Source: Candidatus Odyssella thessalonicensis (GTDB lineage Bacteria > Pseudomonadota > Alphaproteobacteria > Bin65). From it: a stretch of 7,549 bases of DNA. The notes under the pieces were generated by a model that worked only from the letters and a program-made list of their open reading frames with translations, did not search any database and was not told where the DNA came from. The DNA lies in NCBI GenBank assembly GCA_005240015.1, contig SBBV01000060.1, forward strand, positions 1 to 7,549. The letters run 5' to 3'. Shown here piece by piece: positions 1 through 6,956 of the stretch. The position numbers and the translations under genes were made by a program. Position 1 is the stretch's first letter, and each line of letters starts with the position of its first letter.

Positions 1-75
1 CATCACGACATTGCGCCGGTGCCCGGCCGAGGCGTTGGGCGGCGCGCCGTGCAGGACGTGCGGGTGAATGAAGCC
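1..75 (-). pseudogene. 3' remnant of a phytanoyl-CoA dioxygenase (PhyH)-like gene, running off the left edge
   Basis: The minus strand reads VLHGAPPNASAGHRR, preceded by FIHPH and followed by NVVM up to the edge. This matches the C-terminal motif of Fe(II)/2-oxoglutarate oxygenases of the PhyH family. In that family the distal iron-binding His sits in an HG-x-x-x-N motif and the 2-oxoglutarate-binding Arg follows 11 residues later, and both are present at that spacing. The upstream part of such a protein (about 200 residues, with the H-x-D iron ligands) cannot be present, because the rpsA terminator begins about 40 nt upstream and rpsA lies beyond it. I therefore infer a decayed 5'-truncated remnant rather than a working gene. 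A short gene that starts near here and resembles PhyH by chance cannot be excluded, because only about 25 residues are visible. Confidence 0.4.
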
Positions 76-110
76 ACGACTTGTCGAACGCCGGCACCCC
101 CAACTCACCG

Positions 111-147
111 CGCAAAAGAAAAGGGGCGGGTTCGAAACCCGCCCCTT
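111..147 (-). terminator. Rho-independent terminator of rpsA
   Basis: Positions 121-132 and 136-147 form a perfect 12-bp inverted repeat around a 3-nt loop. Read on the minus strand, the stem is followed at once by a T-rich run (TTTTCTTTT) at 119-111. On the plus strand no T run follows, so the terminator acts in the rpsA direction. It lies about 40 nt beyond the rpsA stop codon and should end the aroA-cmk-rpsA transcript. Confidence 0.9.
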
Positions 148-187
148 ATGACGTCCAACGCGTTGGAAACCGCCGAAGCGGCCGCCG

Positions 188-1891
188 CTACTCCTTCTTC
201 TTCGCGCGGTTGAGGGCCGCGCCGAGGATGTCGCCGAGCGAGGCGCCGCTGTCGGAGGAGCCGTACTGCTCCACCGCCTGCTTGTCCTCCTCGATCTCGC
301 GCTGCTTGATCGAGAGGGTGAGCTTCCGCGTCGCCTTGTCGATGTTGGTGACCTTGGCGTCGACCTTCTCGCCCACGGCGAAGCGCTCGGTGCGCTGCTC
401 GGAGCGGTCGCGCGAGAGCTCGGCCTTCCGGATGAAGCCCGCGGCGCCGTCGTTGATGGTCACTTCGAGCCCGTTGTCGGTGACGGCCGTGATCGTGCAG
501 GTCACGACATCGCCCTTCTTGACCGCGCCGACGGCGGCCGCGAACGGGTCCTGCGAGAGCTGCTTCACGCCGAGATTGATGCGCTCCTTGGCGACGTCGG
601 TCTCGAGCACCTTGAACTTCACCTTGTCGCCCTTCTTGTAGCGCTTGAGCGCCTCTTCGCCGGTCACGTTCCAGTCGATGTCCGACATGTGGATCATGCC
701 GTCGATGTCGCCGGGCAGGCCCACGAACAGGCCGAACTCGGTGATGTTCTTGATCTCGCCCTCGAGCTCGGTGCCCGAGGGATACTTGTTCGCGAACACT
801 TCCCAGGGATTGTCGAGGCACTGCTTCAGGCCGAGCGAGATGCGCCGGCGCTGGCTGTCGACGTCGAGCACCATCACCTCCACCTCCTGCGAGGTCGAGA
901 CGATCTTGCCCGGATGCACGTTCTTCTTGGTCCACGACATCTCGGAGACGTGGACGAGGCCCTCGATGCCGGGCTCGAGCTCCACGAACGCGCCGTAGTC
1001 GGTGATGTTGGTGACGCGGCCCTTCAACTTGAGGCCCGGCGGGTACTTCGCCGCCACGCCCTCCCACGGATCCGCCTCGAGCTGCTTCATGCCGAGCGAG
1101 ATGCGCTGGGTCTCGGGGTTGAAGCGGATCACCTGCACGTCGACGGTCTGGCCGATGTTCAGAACTTCCGACGGATGGTTGACGCGCTTCCACGAGATGT
1201 CGGTCACGTGCAGCAGGCCGTCGATGCCGCCGAGGTCCACGAACGCGCCGTAGTCGGTGATGTTCTTGACCACACCTTGCAGCACCTGGCCTTCCTTGAG
1301 CGAGGCCACGAGCTCGGAGCGCGCTTCCTGGCGCGTCTCCTCGAGCACGGCTCTCCGGGAGACGACGATGTTGCCGCGGCTCCGGTCCATCTTGAGGATC
1401 TGGAATGGCTGCGGCGAGCCCATGAGCGGGCCGATGTCGCGCACCGGGCGGATGTCGACCTGGCTGCCGGGCAGGAACGCCACGGCGCCCGAGAGATCGA
1501 CCGTGAAGCCGCCCTTGACGCGGCCGAAGATCACGCCGGTCACGCGCTGGCCCTCGTTGAAGGCCTTCTCGAGCATGATCCAGGCTTCCTCGCGGCGCGC
1601 GCGCTCGCGCGAGAGCACGGCGTCGCCCTGCGCGTTCTCGACGCGCTCGACGAACACGTCGACCTTGTCGCCGGGGCGGAGTTCGCCCGCCTGGGCGCCG
1701 AATTCTTTGAGCGGAATGCGGCCTTCGGACTTCAGGCCGACATCGACGACGGCGGCATCGTTCTCGATGGCCACGATGCGGCCGGAGACGACGCGGCCTT
1801 CGAAACGCTTGGTCTGGCCGAAGGATTCTTCGAGCAGGGCGGCGAAGTCCTCGCCGCCCGCGGGAGCTGCGGTCTGGGTTGCGGTTGCCAT
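188..1891 (-). CDS. rpsA: 30S ribosomal protein S1
   Basis: The gene encodes 567 residues, the usual length for an alphaproteobacterial S1. S1 binds mRNA on the small ribosomal subunit and helps load transcripts with weak Shine-Dalgarno sequences. Six S1/OB-fold repeats can be followed at about 31-97, 115-180, 201-269, 286-356, 373-443 and 460-529. Repeats 3 to 5 are most alike, each with a conserved NIT(D/E)(Y/F)G core near its start (NITDYGAFV, NITDYGAFV, NITEFGLFV). The first two repeats are more divergent, as expected for ribosome-binding domains. The tail ends in a basic AKKKE stretch. The ATG at 1891 is chosen because the protein then opens with MATATQTAAP, as in relatives. An upstream in-frame ATG at 1963 would add 24 unrelated, Arg-rich residues. 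AAGGAA at 1905-1910 lies 13 nt from the ATG, a long spacing. The gene is the last of aroA-cmk-rpsA, with its own 185-nt leader. Confidence 0.97.
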   Translation of the reverse strand: MATATQTAAPAGGEDFAALLEESFGQTKRFEGRVVSGRIVAIENDAAVVDVGLKSEGRIPLKEFGAQAGELRPGDKVDVFVERVENAQGDAVLSRERARREEAWIMLEKAFNEGQRVTGVIFGRVKGGFTVDLSGAVAFLPGSQVDIRPVRDIGPLMGSPQPFQILKMDRSRGNIVVSRRAVLEETRQEARSELVASLKEGQVLQGVVKNITDYGAFVDLGGIDGLLHVTDISWKRVNHPSEVLNIGQTVDVQVIRFNPETQRISLGMKQLEADPWEGVAAKYPPGLKLKGRVTNITDYGAFVELEPGIEGLVHVSEMSWTKKNVHPGKIVSTSQEVEVMVLDVDSQRRRISLGLKQCLDNPWEVFANKYPSGTELEGEIKNITEFGLFVGLPGDIDGMIHMSDIDWNVTGEEALKRYKKGDKVKFKVLETDVAKERINLGVKQLSQDPFAAAVGAVKKGDVVTCTITAVTDNGLEVTINDGAAGFIRKAELSRDRSEQRTERFAVGEKVDAKVTNIDKATRKLTLSIKQREIEEDKQAVEQYGSSDSGASLGDILGAALNRAKKKE

Positions 1892-2076
1892 TTGAGTGCT
1901 GGGGTTCCTTTCGGGTTTCAGGCCGTCCCGACATCGCCGGGCGGATCGCTTCCCGTTCAGCACGCGTCAGCGTGCGACTGGGCCGGGCCCGGCAGTGCTC
2001 ATCCTAAGAACGGCTCTGATAGTAACGTTTGCCGCATGGCGTCGTTTCGCCCTCGCGCGGCTGCGACGATGCGAAA
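1892..2076 (-). promoter_or_regulatory. Structured leader and likely promoter region of rpsA
   Basis: This is the 185-nt gap between the cmk stop and the rpsA start. Reading toward rpsA, it has a possible -10 (TACTAT, 2024-2019) with no good -35. A GC hairpin follows, based on GCCGGGCCCGGC (1982-1993, extended by ACT/AGT after a 2-nt bulge). Next is a second hairpin GCACGC-loop-GCGTGC (1960-1975), then AAGGAA 13 nt before the ATG. In E. coli, S1 represses its own translation through a folded leader with a weak Shine-Dalgarno. A similar role here is inference. Neither hairpin is followed by a T run, so they do not look like terminators of cmk. Confidence 0.4.
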
Positions 2077-2706
2077 TCAGCGTTTGGCGTCGACGATGGC
2101 CAGTGCGGCCTCGAAAACCTGATCGGGGGAAAGCGAGGTGGTGTCGATGACCACCGCATCCGCCGCCGGTTTCAAAGGGGCCACGTCGCGCCGGCTGTCC
2201 CGCGCGTCGCGGTCCCGCATATCCTGCAGGACGGCGTCCCATATAGCGGCTTGCCCCGCTTCCTGCAACTCGCGCAGCCGCCGCAGGGCGCGCGCCTCGG
2301 ACGAGGCGGTTATGAAGAGCTTGACCTCGGCTTCGGGGCAAACGACGGTGCCCACGTCGCGGCCGTCGAGGACGGCGCCGCGGCCGCCGGGGGGCTTGCG
2401 GGCGAAATTGCGCTGGAAGTCGAGCAGAGCCGCCCGCACCGCCGGCTGCGCCGCCACCAGCGAGGCCGCGTTGGCCGCCGCCTCGTCGCGGAGATCGGGG
2501 TCTGCGAGCAGCTTCAGGTCCAGGCGCTCGGCCGCCGCCTTCGCGGCCTTGGGATCGGCGGGGTCGCCGCCGGCACGCAGCACCTGCAGGCCCACGCCGC
2601 GATAGAGGCTGCCGGTGTCGAGAAAATCGTAGCCGAGATGCTGCGCGAGCCGGCGCGCGAGCGTGCCCTTGCCCGCGGCGGCGGGCCCGTCGATCGCGAT
2701 GATCAT
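2077..2706 (-). CDS. cmk: Cytidylate kinase (CMP/dCMP kinase)
   Basis: The 209-residue cytosolic enzyme transfers phosphate from ATP to CMP or dCMP in pyrimidine nucleotide salvage and DNA precursor supply. The P-loop GPAAAGKGT is at residues 7-15 after MIIAID. DTGSLYRGVG follows at about 30-40 and contributes to nucleotide monophosphate binding. LDGRDVGTVV lies near residue 115, and the arginine-rich lid DMRDRDARDSRRD near 160-172. APLKPAADAVVIDTT near the C-terminus is the usual family ending. The length is slightly short compared with the common 210-230 residues, but all motifs are there. Its ATG overlaps the aroA stop codon (ATGA, 2703-2706), so translation is probably coupled to aroA. 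The aroA-cmk-rpsA order is widely conserved in Proteobacteria. Confidence 0.96.
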   Translation of the reverse strand: MIIAIDGPAAAGKGTLARRLAQHLGYDFLDTGSLYRGVGLQVLRAGGDPADPKAAKAAAERLDLKLLADPDLRDEAAANAASLVAAQPAVRAALLDFQRNFARKPPGGRGAVLDGRDVGTVVCPEAEVKLFITASSEARALRRLRELQEAGQAAIWDAVLQDMRDRDARDSRRDVAPLKPAADAVVIDTTSLSPDQVFEAALAIVDAKR

Positions 2707-4100
2707 GCCGGCGCTTCGCCGGTGCGGGCGCCGCCGACCGGCGCGCCGCCGGCGGCGAGCTGGACCTCGCCGGCAATGCGGATGTCGGCGCCCAATGCCC
2801 GCATGAAGTCGGCGAAGCCGGGAAAGCTCGTGTCGATGAAGCTGCCGTCGTCGACCGTCACCGGCCGGCGCGCCCCCAGGCCGAGCACGAGAAAGCTCAT
2901 CGCGATGCGATGATCCATCTGCGTCGTGATCGCGCGGCCCGCATCGAGCCCCGGCGGCAAGCCGGCGCAGCCCTCGACCTCGAGCCAATCCTCGCCGATG
3001 CGGAATTTCACCCCGCAGCGCTCGAGCCCGTCGGCGACGGCGGCGAGCCGGTCGCTTTCCTTGACGCGCAGCTCGGCCAAGCCCTTCATCACCGTGGTTC
3101 CGCGCGCATGCGCCGCCGCCACGGCCAGGATCGGATACTCGTCGATCATCGACGGCGCGCGCTCGGCGGGTACCGCGATGCCCTTCAACTCCGAATAACG
3201 CGCGCGAAGCGCTGCCGCCGGCTCTCCACACTCGGTGCGGAGATCGGCGATATCGAGCGAAGCGCCCATCTCGCGCAGCGTGTGGAACAGGCCGATGCGC
3301 AGCGGATTGAGGCCGACCCCGGTCATGGTGATGTCCGAACCGGGCACCGTGAGGCCGGCCACGAGCGCGAACGCGGCCGAGGAGGGATCGGCCGGCACGG
3401 TGATCGGCTGCCCGACAAGCTCGGGGCAGCCGGTGATCGCGATCTCGGCGCCCTTCCCTTGCGCGGTCACCTCCACGTCGGCGCCCAAGTGGCGCAGCAT
3501 GCGCTCGGAGTGATCGCGCGTGGCTTCGGGCTCGATCACCGTCGTGGTGCCAGGCGTGTTGAGCGCGGCCAAGAGGATCGCGGACTTCACCTGCGCCGAG
3601 GCCACCGGCAGTTCGTAGCGGATCGGCACGGGCAGGGACGCGCCGCGCAGCATGAGCGGCAGGCGGTTGCCCTGGCGCGCCTCGAACGAGGCGCCCATGC
3701 GCGAGAGCGGCTCGATGACGCGGCCCATCGGCCGGCGGCGCAGCGAGGCGTCGCCGGTCACGAACACGCTCATGTCGTGGCTGGCCATGAGGCCGAGCAA
3801 GAGGCGCGCCGAGGTGCCGGAATTGCCGAGGTCGAGCACGTCGTCGGGCTCGACGAGGCCGCCGGTGCCGCGGCCCAACACGCGCCACGTCCCGTCCTCG
3901 CTGCGCTCGATCACGGCGCCGAGCTTCCTCAGCGCCTCGGCCGTGCCGAGCACGTCCTCGCCTTCGAGCAGGCCCGCGACGCGCGTCTCGCCGATGGCGC
4001 TGGCGGCGAGCATCAGCGCGCGGTGCGAGATCGACTTGTCACCGGGCGGGCGGGCGCGGCCCCTGAGGGGGCCCCTCGGATGGGCGGTCAGCGGCTGCAA
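2703..4100 (-). CDS. aroA: 3-phosphoshikimate 1-carboxyvinyltransferase (EPSP synthase), class II
   Basis: EPSP synthase joins shikimate 3-phosphate and phosphoenolpyruvate in the sixth step of the shikimate pathway (cytosol). With the start chosen here the protein has 465 residues. PPGDKSISHRALML is at 17-30, LGNSGTSARL at 91-100, RPMGRV at 113-118, SAQVK at 178-182, RDHSE at 195-199, DPSSAAF at 228-234, SMIDEYPILAVAAA at 317-330 (catalytic Asp320), KESDRL at 347-352 and DHRIAMSFLVLG at 396-407. GDKS, SAQVK and RDHSE are class II marks, and the sequence aligns closely with the Agrobacterium CP4 enzyme from memory. The start is TTG at 4100: GGAAGG (4113-4108) lies 7 nt upstream and relatives begin near xLTAxPxGPLRG. 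A TTG at 4184 has no ribosome site and lies in a terminator T run. The last 18 or so residues are a Gly/Ala-rich extension. aroA overlaps cmk by 4 nt. Confidence 0.95.
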   Translation of the reverse strand: MQPLTAHPRGPLRGRARPPGDKSISHRALMLAASAIGETRVAGLLEGEDVLGTAEALRKLGAVIERSEDGTWRVLGRGTGGLVEPDDVLDLGNSGTSARLLLGLMASHDMSVFVTGDASLRRRPMGRVIEPLSRMGASFEARQGNRLPLMLRGASLPVPIRYELPVASAQVKSAILLAALNTPGTTTVIEPEATRDHSERMLRHLGADVEVTAQGKGAEIAITGCPELVGQPITVPADPSSAAFALVAGLTVPGSDITMTGVGLNPLRIGLFHTLREMGASLDIADLRTECGEPAAALRARYSELKGIAVPAERAPSMIDEYPILAVAAAHARGTTVMKGLAELRVKESDRLAAVADGLERCGVKFRIGEDWLEVEGCAGLPPGLDAGRAITTQMDHRIAMSFLVLGLGARRPVTVDDGSFIDTSFPGFADFMRALGADIRIAGEVQLAAGGAPVGGARTGEAPA

Positions 4101-4127
4101 GGCATGGCCTTCCGTTGAGGCTCGGCT

Positions 4128-4156
4128 TTTGGCCGCGCCGGAGGGCGCGCTGTCAA
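4128..4156 (-). promoter_or_regulatory. Candidate aroA promoter
   Basis: A perfect -35 box, TTGACA, lies on the minus strand at 4156-4151. With a 17-18 nt spacer, the -10 would fall on GCCAAA or CCAAAA (about 4133-4127), which is a poor match. A start here would give a leader of about 20 nt, with GGAAGG and then the TTG codon. The perfect -35 and its placement support it; the weak -10 is against it. Confidence 0.35.
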
Positions 4157-4180
4157 GCCGGAGCCCCGCGCCCAGGTGCG

Positions 4181-4205
4181 ACAAAAAGGGGCCGAATCGG
4201 CCCCT
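4181..4205 (-). terminator. Intrinsic terminator pointing toward aroA, with no obvious gene before it
   Basis: On the minus strand a 7-bp GC-only stem (4204-4198 with 4194-4188, loop of 3 nt), plus one flanking A-T pair, runs directly into TTTTT (4187-4183). No minus-strand gene is recognisable upstream, where the FYDLN_acid gene and a tRNA lie on the other strand. It sits about 30 nt upstream of the candidate aroA -35 box. It may block antisense or read-through transcription, or act as an attenuator if aroA also has a more distant promoter. Confidence 0.65.
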
Positions 4206-4236
4206 GGAATCGCCGGATTTTCAAGGAAATTTGCTT

Positions 4237-4265
4237 TTGACAGGGCGGGGCGGACATGGCAAAGG
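4237..4265 (+). promoter_or_regulatory. Candidate promoter of the FYDLN_acid gene
   Basis: TTGACA at 4237-4242 is a perfect -35 box. At a 17-18 nt spacing the -10 would be CAAAGG or AAAGGC (4260-4266), a weak match. The leader to the TTG start would be about 85 nt. It is divergent from the aroA box about 80 bp away. Confidence 0.35.
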
Positions 4266-4356
4266 CCTCGCCCGATTTTTCGGCAGCGGCCGCCCCAGGC
4301 AGCCCGAGCGCGCCGGCCGCGCCATACCCTATTCCCCCGGAAGGAGGAGAAACGTC

Positions 4357-4710
4357 TTGCCCAAGGCCAGTCTCGGCACCAAACGCATTTGTCCCAATTG
4401 CCATCTGCCGTTCTACGACCTTCACAAGTCGCCGGCGCACTGCCCCAACTGCGCGCACGCGTTCGATCCGGCCGAAGTGCTGCGCGGCCGGCGCAGCCGC
4501 GGCAACGAGGTGGTCGCCAAGGCCGAGGAAACCAAGCTCGCCAAGGCGCCGGCCGGCGCCGAAGTGCCCGAGGTGGGCGACGTGCCCGAGGCCGAGGAGG
4601 GCGAGGAGGCCGACGAGGAGATCCTCGAGGATGCATCCGATCTCGGCGAGGACGAGGACGATGTCGCCGAAGTGATCGAGAATGTCGACGAGGGCGGCGA
4701 GGAGCGGTAG
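4357..4710 (+). CDS. FYDLN_acid (TIGR02300) family zinc-ribbon protein
   Basis: The 117-residue protein is of unknown function. It has a short basic N-terminus (LGTKRICPNC), then the family mark, here FYDLHKSP, then CPNCAHAFDP. The two CPNC knuckles (residues 12-15 and 29-32) make a plausible zinc ribbon. After about residue 60 the chain turns into a low-complexity Glu/Asp-rich tail, as the family name describes. No signal peptide or membrane segment is seen, so it should be cytosolic. The start is TTG at 4357: AGGAGG at 4342-4347 lies 9 nt upstream, relatives begin just before LGTKR, and no ATG or GTG is suitably placed. The gene is divergent from aroA and upstream of tRNA-Ala, a neighbourhood I recognise from other Alphaproteobacteria. 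A role in translation or nucleic acid binding would be guesswork. Confidence 0.9.
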   Translation: MPKASLGTKRICPNCHLPFYDLHKSPAHCPNCAHAFDPAEVLRGRRSRGNEVVAKAEETKLAKAPAGAEVPEVGDVPEAEEGEEADEEILEDASDLGEDEDDVAEVIENVDEGGEER

Positions 4711-4720
4711 GATCAGAAGA

Positions 4721-4808
4721 CAGATGTCAGGGATCAGGTATCAGGCGGGGGTTTAAATCCCACCGCCGCCGCGTATATCTGGCATCCGATCCCTGATCAC
4801 TGACATCG
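4721..4808. repeat. Nested imperfect palindrome of about 85 nt between the FYDLN_acid gene and tRNA-Ala
   Basis: The outer arms 4723-4744 and 4786-4807 match as an inverted repeat at 19 of 22 positions (GATGTCAG core, then GATCAGG). Inside, GGCGG and GGG (4744-4751) pair with CCC and CCGCC (4759-4767) around TTTAAAT, with one mismatch. The left arm itself repeats GGATCAG / GGATCAGG / GTATCAGG-like units from 4710 on. No T run follows either arm, so it is not a classic terminator, although it could slow or process the transcript. It looks like a small dispersed palindromic repeat (REP- or MITE-like), but no copy number can be judged from one window. Confidence 0.6.
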
Positions 4809-4813
4809 GCATC

Positions 4814-4889
<76 letters not shown>

Positions 4890-4896
4890 GTTTCGA

Positions 4897-4926
4897 AAGG
4901 GCCGAACCCGAGAGGGTTCGGCCCTT
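4897..4926 (+). terminator. Hairpin terminator after tRNA-Ala, possibly bidirectional
   Basis: A perfect 13-bp stem (4897-4909 with 4914-4926) has a GAGA tetraloop and starts 7 nt after the tRNA. Only CTCGCTT follows on the plus strand, so the T run is poor. It also lies 41 nt past the stop of the convergent UXS gene and could end that transcript too. A second stem, GCCCTTC (4921-4927) with GAAGGGC (4934-4940), uses the same bases as the right arm and so competes with it. Confidence 0.75.
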
Positions 4927-4967
4927 CTCGCTTGAAGGGCTACTAAGGCGCGAGGTGGCCCGCCCGC

Positions 4968-5909
<942 letters not shown>

Positions 5910-6014
5910 CTCGGCCGACCCGGGCGGGCGGGGCGCGCTCGCACTGCGGCTCGCCGATCACCTCAAGGCGTTATTCGCGCGCGGGAACTGATCGGACATG
6001 TGCTCGCGCGGCGC

Positions 6015-6042
6015 TTGCGCGTACCCATGCCGGCTGCATAAT
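6015..6042 (+). promoter_or_regulatory. Candidate promoter giving a leaderless transcript
   Basis: TTGCGC (6015-6020) and CATAAT (6037-6042) are separated by 16 nt and fit a sigma-70 promoter in a GC-rich genome. Only 6 nt lie between the -10 box and the ATG at 6049, so transcription would begin at or next to the start codon. No Shine-Dalgarno precedes that ATG, which agrees with a leaderless mRNA. Confidence 0.45.
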
Positions 6043-6048
6043 TCGGCC

Positions 6049-6435
6049 ATGGTAAGACCATCGTCAGCGACGCGGCGAGACATCCTGGTGCTCGGAGCCG
6101 GCTTGATCGGAGCCGCGCTTCCGGAAGCGCCTTTGCCGGCCGCACATGGCGCGCCAGAGCCGGCCCCGTTTCGCGCCGCACTCGCCGCTTTTCTCGGCGA
6201 TCTCCGCGATCCGGTGCGCCTCGGGCAATCCTACCTCGCCGGCGCGCCCGGCGAGGCGGACCGCACCGCGCTGACACATGGGCTCGGCGCCGCGCGGGCG
6301 CGCAGGCCGTCCTTCACGGCGTGGCTCGAGCGCCGGCGCCGGCAGGATTTCGCGTGCGGCGCGGTGGTCGTGGTCGATGGTTGGGTACTTGCGCGCATCG
6401 AGGCGCGGGCCTGCGCCTTGATGGCGCTGGGCTGA
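6049..6435 (+). CDS. Small Tat-exported protein of unknown function
   Basis: I do not recognise a named family. The 128-residue product begins with a likely twin-arginine signal: TRRDILVLG (Arg9-Arg10), a hydrophobic stretch to about residue 30, and an Ala-rich segment (AAHGA) where cleavage is plausible. The mature part of about 95 residues holds FLGDLRDPVRLGQSYL (48-63), an Arg-rich helix AWLERRRRQDFACG (91-104), and a conserved-looking end, VVVVDGWVLARIEARACAL (106-124). Export by Tat suggests folding or cofactor binding before transport, or partnership with a Tat-dependent enzyme. The ATG at 6049 is chosen because it puts the RR motif at the N-terminus. The ORF's upstream ATG (5998) would place 17 residues before it. 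The stop codon overlaps the next gene's ATG (TGATG), so the two products are probably made together. Confidence 0.75.
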   Translation: MVRPSSATRRDILVLGAGLIGAALPEAPLPAAHGAPEPAPFRAALAAFLGDLRDPVRLGQSYLAGAPGEADRTALTHGLGAARARRPSFTAWLERRRRQDFACGAVVVVDGWVLARIEARACALMALG

Positions 6436-6956
6436 TGCTGGGCACTATCCTGCTACCGCCGCGGGCTCGGGTGACTGGATGTGGTGCCTGCCTGCGCTGC
6501 CGGCTGCTGCTGCTCGTGCTCTTGTTCTTCACGGCCGTTCCGGTCGCGGCGCAAGAACCCATCACGTTCGAACGCACCGAGCTCGCAATCGTGACGGCGG
6601 GCGGCGCACGGCATCAGTTCAAGGCGGAATGGGCGAAGACGTGGCCGCAGAAGGCGCGCGGGCTCATGTACCGGAAGGAAATGCCGCTCGATCACGGCAT
6701 GCTGCTCGACTACGACCCGCCCACGCCGGCCTCGATCTGGATGCGCAACACGCTCATCCCGCTCGACATCGTGTTCATCCGCGCCGACGGCGTGATCGAG
6801 AGCATCTTCCTGGGCGCCAAGCCGCATGACGAGACGCCGATGCCGTCGAAAGGCCCGGTGCGCGCCGTGCTCGAGCTCAATGCGGGTGTCACGCGCCTGC
6901 TCGGCATCCGCCCCGGCGACAAGGTCGAGCATCCAATCTTCGGTAAAGGCAACTAA
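6435..6956 (+). CDS. Secreted DUF192 family protein
   Basis: The protein has 173 residues if it starts at the ATG at 6435, which overlaps the previous stop as TGATG. A GTG at 6471 would give 161 residues and a more usual signal peptide. The hydrophobic core LLLLVLLFFTAVPVAAQ (24-40) ends in a VAA-Q signal peptidase I site, so the mature protein should be periplasmic. The DUF192 domain (PF02643, function not established) covers about 55-170: RGLMYR (75-80), DHGMLLDYD (86-94), IWMRNTLIPLD (101-111), then VRAVLELNAG and GIRPGDKVEH near the end, all family hallmarks. Alphaproteobacterial DUF192 proteins are usually small exported single-domain proteins, as here. The segment before the signal core carries three cysteines (CGACLRC), which is unusual and would be lost on cleavage. 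Pairing with the Tat protein is clear from the overlap, but its meaning is not. Confidence 0.9.
   Translation: MLGTILLPPRARVTGCGACLRCRLLLLVLLFFTAVPVAAQEPITFERTELAIVTAGGARHQFKAEWAKTWPQKARGLMYRKEMPLDHGMLLDYDPPTPASIWMRNTLIPLDIVFIRADGVIESIFLGAKPHDETPMPSKGPVRAVLELNAGVTRLLGIRPGDKVEHPIFGKGN

Noticed and set aside
689..2122. A long plus-strand open frame of 477 codons opposite rpsA
   Set aside because: It is antisense to a certain rpsA gene with six S1 domains. Its composition (Ala, Asp, His, Leu-rich without motifs) is the mirror of GC-rich codon bias.
2029..4118. Long plus-strand open frames opposite cmk and aroA (2029-2913 and 2910-4118)
   Set aside because: Both lie over genes with full sets of catalytic motifs on the minus strand and show no family features of their own.
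4101..4184. A longer aroA beginning at the TTG at 4184
   Set aside because: That codon lies in the T run of a terminator, has no ribosome site, and the extra 28 residues do not resemble EPSP synthases.
4088..4636. Minus-strand open frames over the FYDLN_acid gene and the intergenic region
   Set aside because: They are Arg/Pro-rich mirror frames of a recognisable plus-strand gene and lack ribosome sites or motifs. A non-coding minus-strand RNA is not excluded.
4710..4808. CRISPR-like array, because of repeated GATCAGG units
   Set aside because: The units are 7-8 nt long, adjacent and part of a palindrome; there are no regular repeats with unique spacers.
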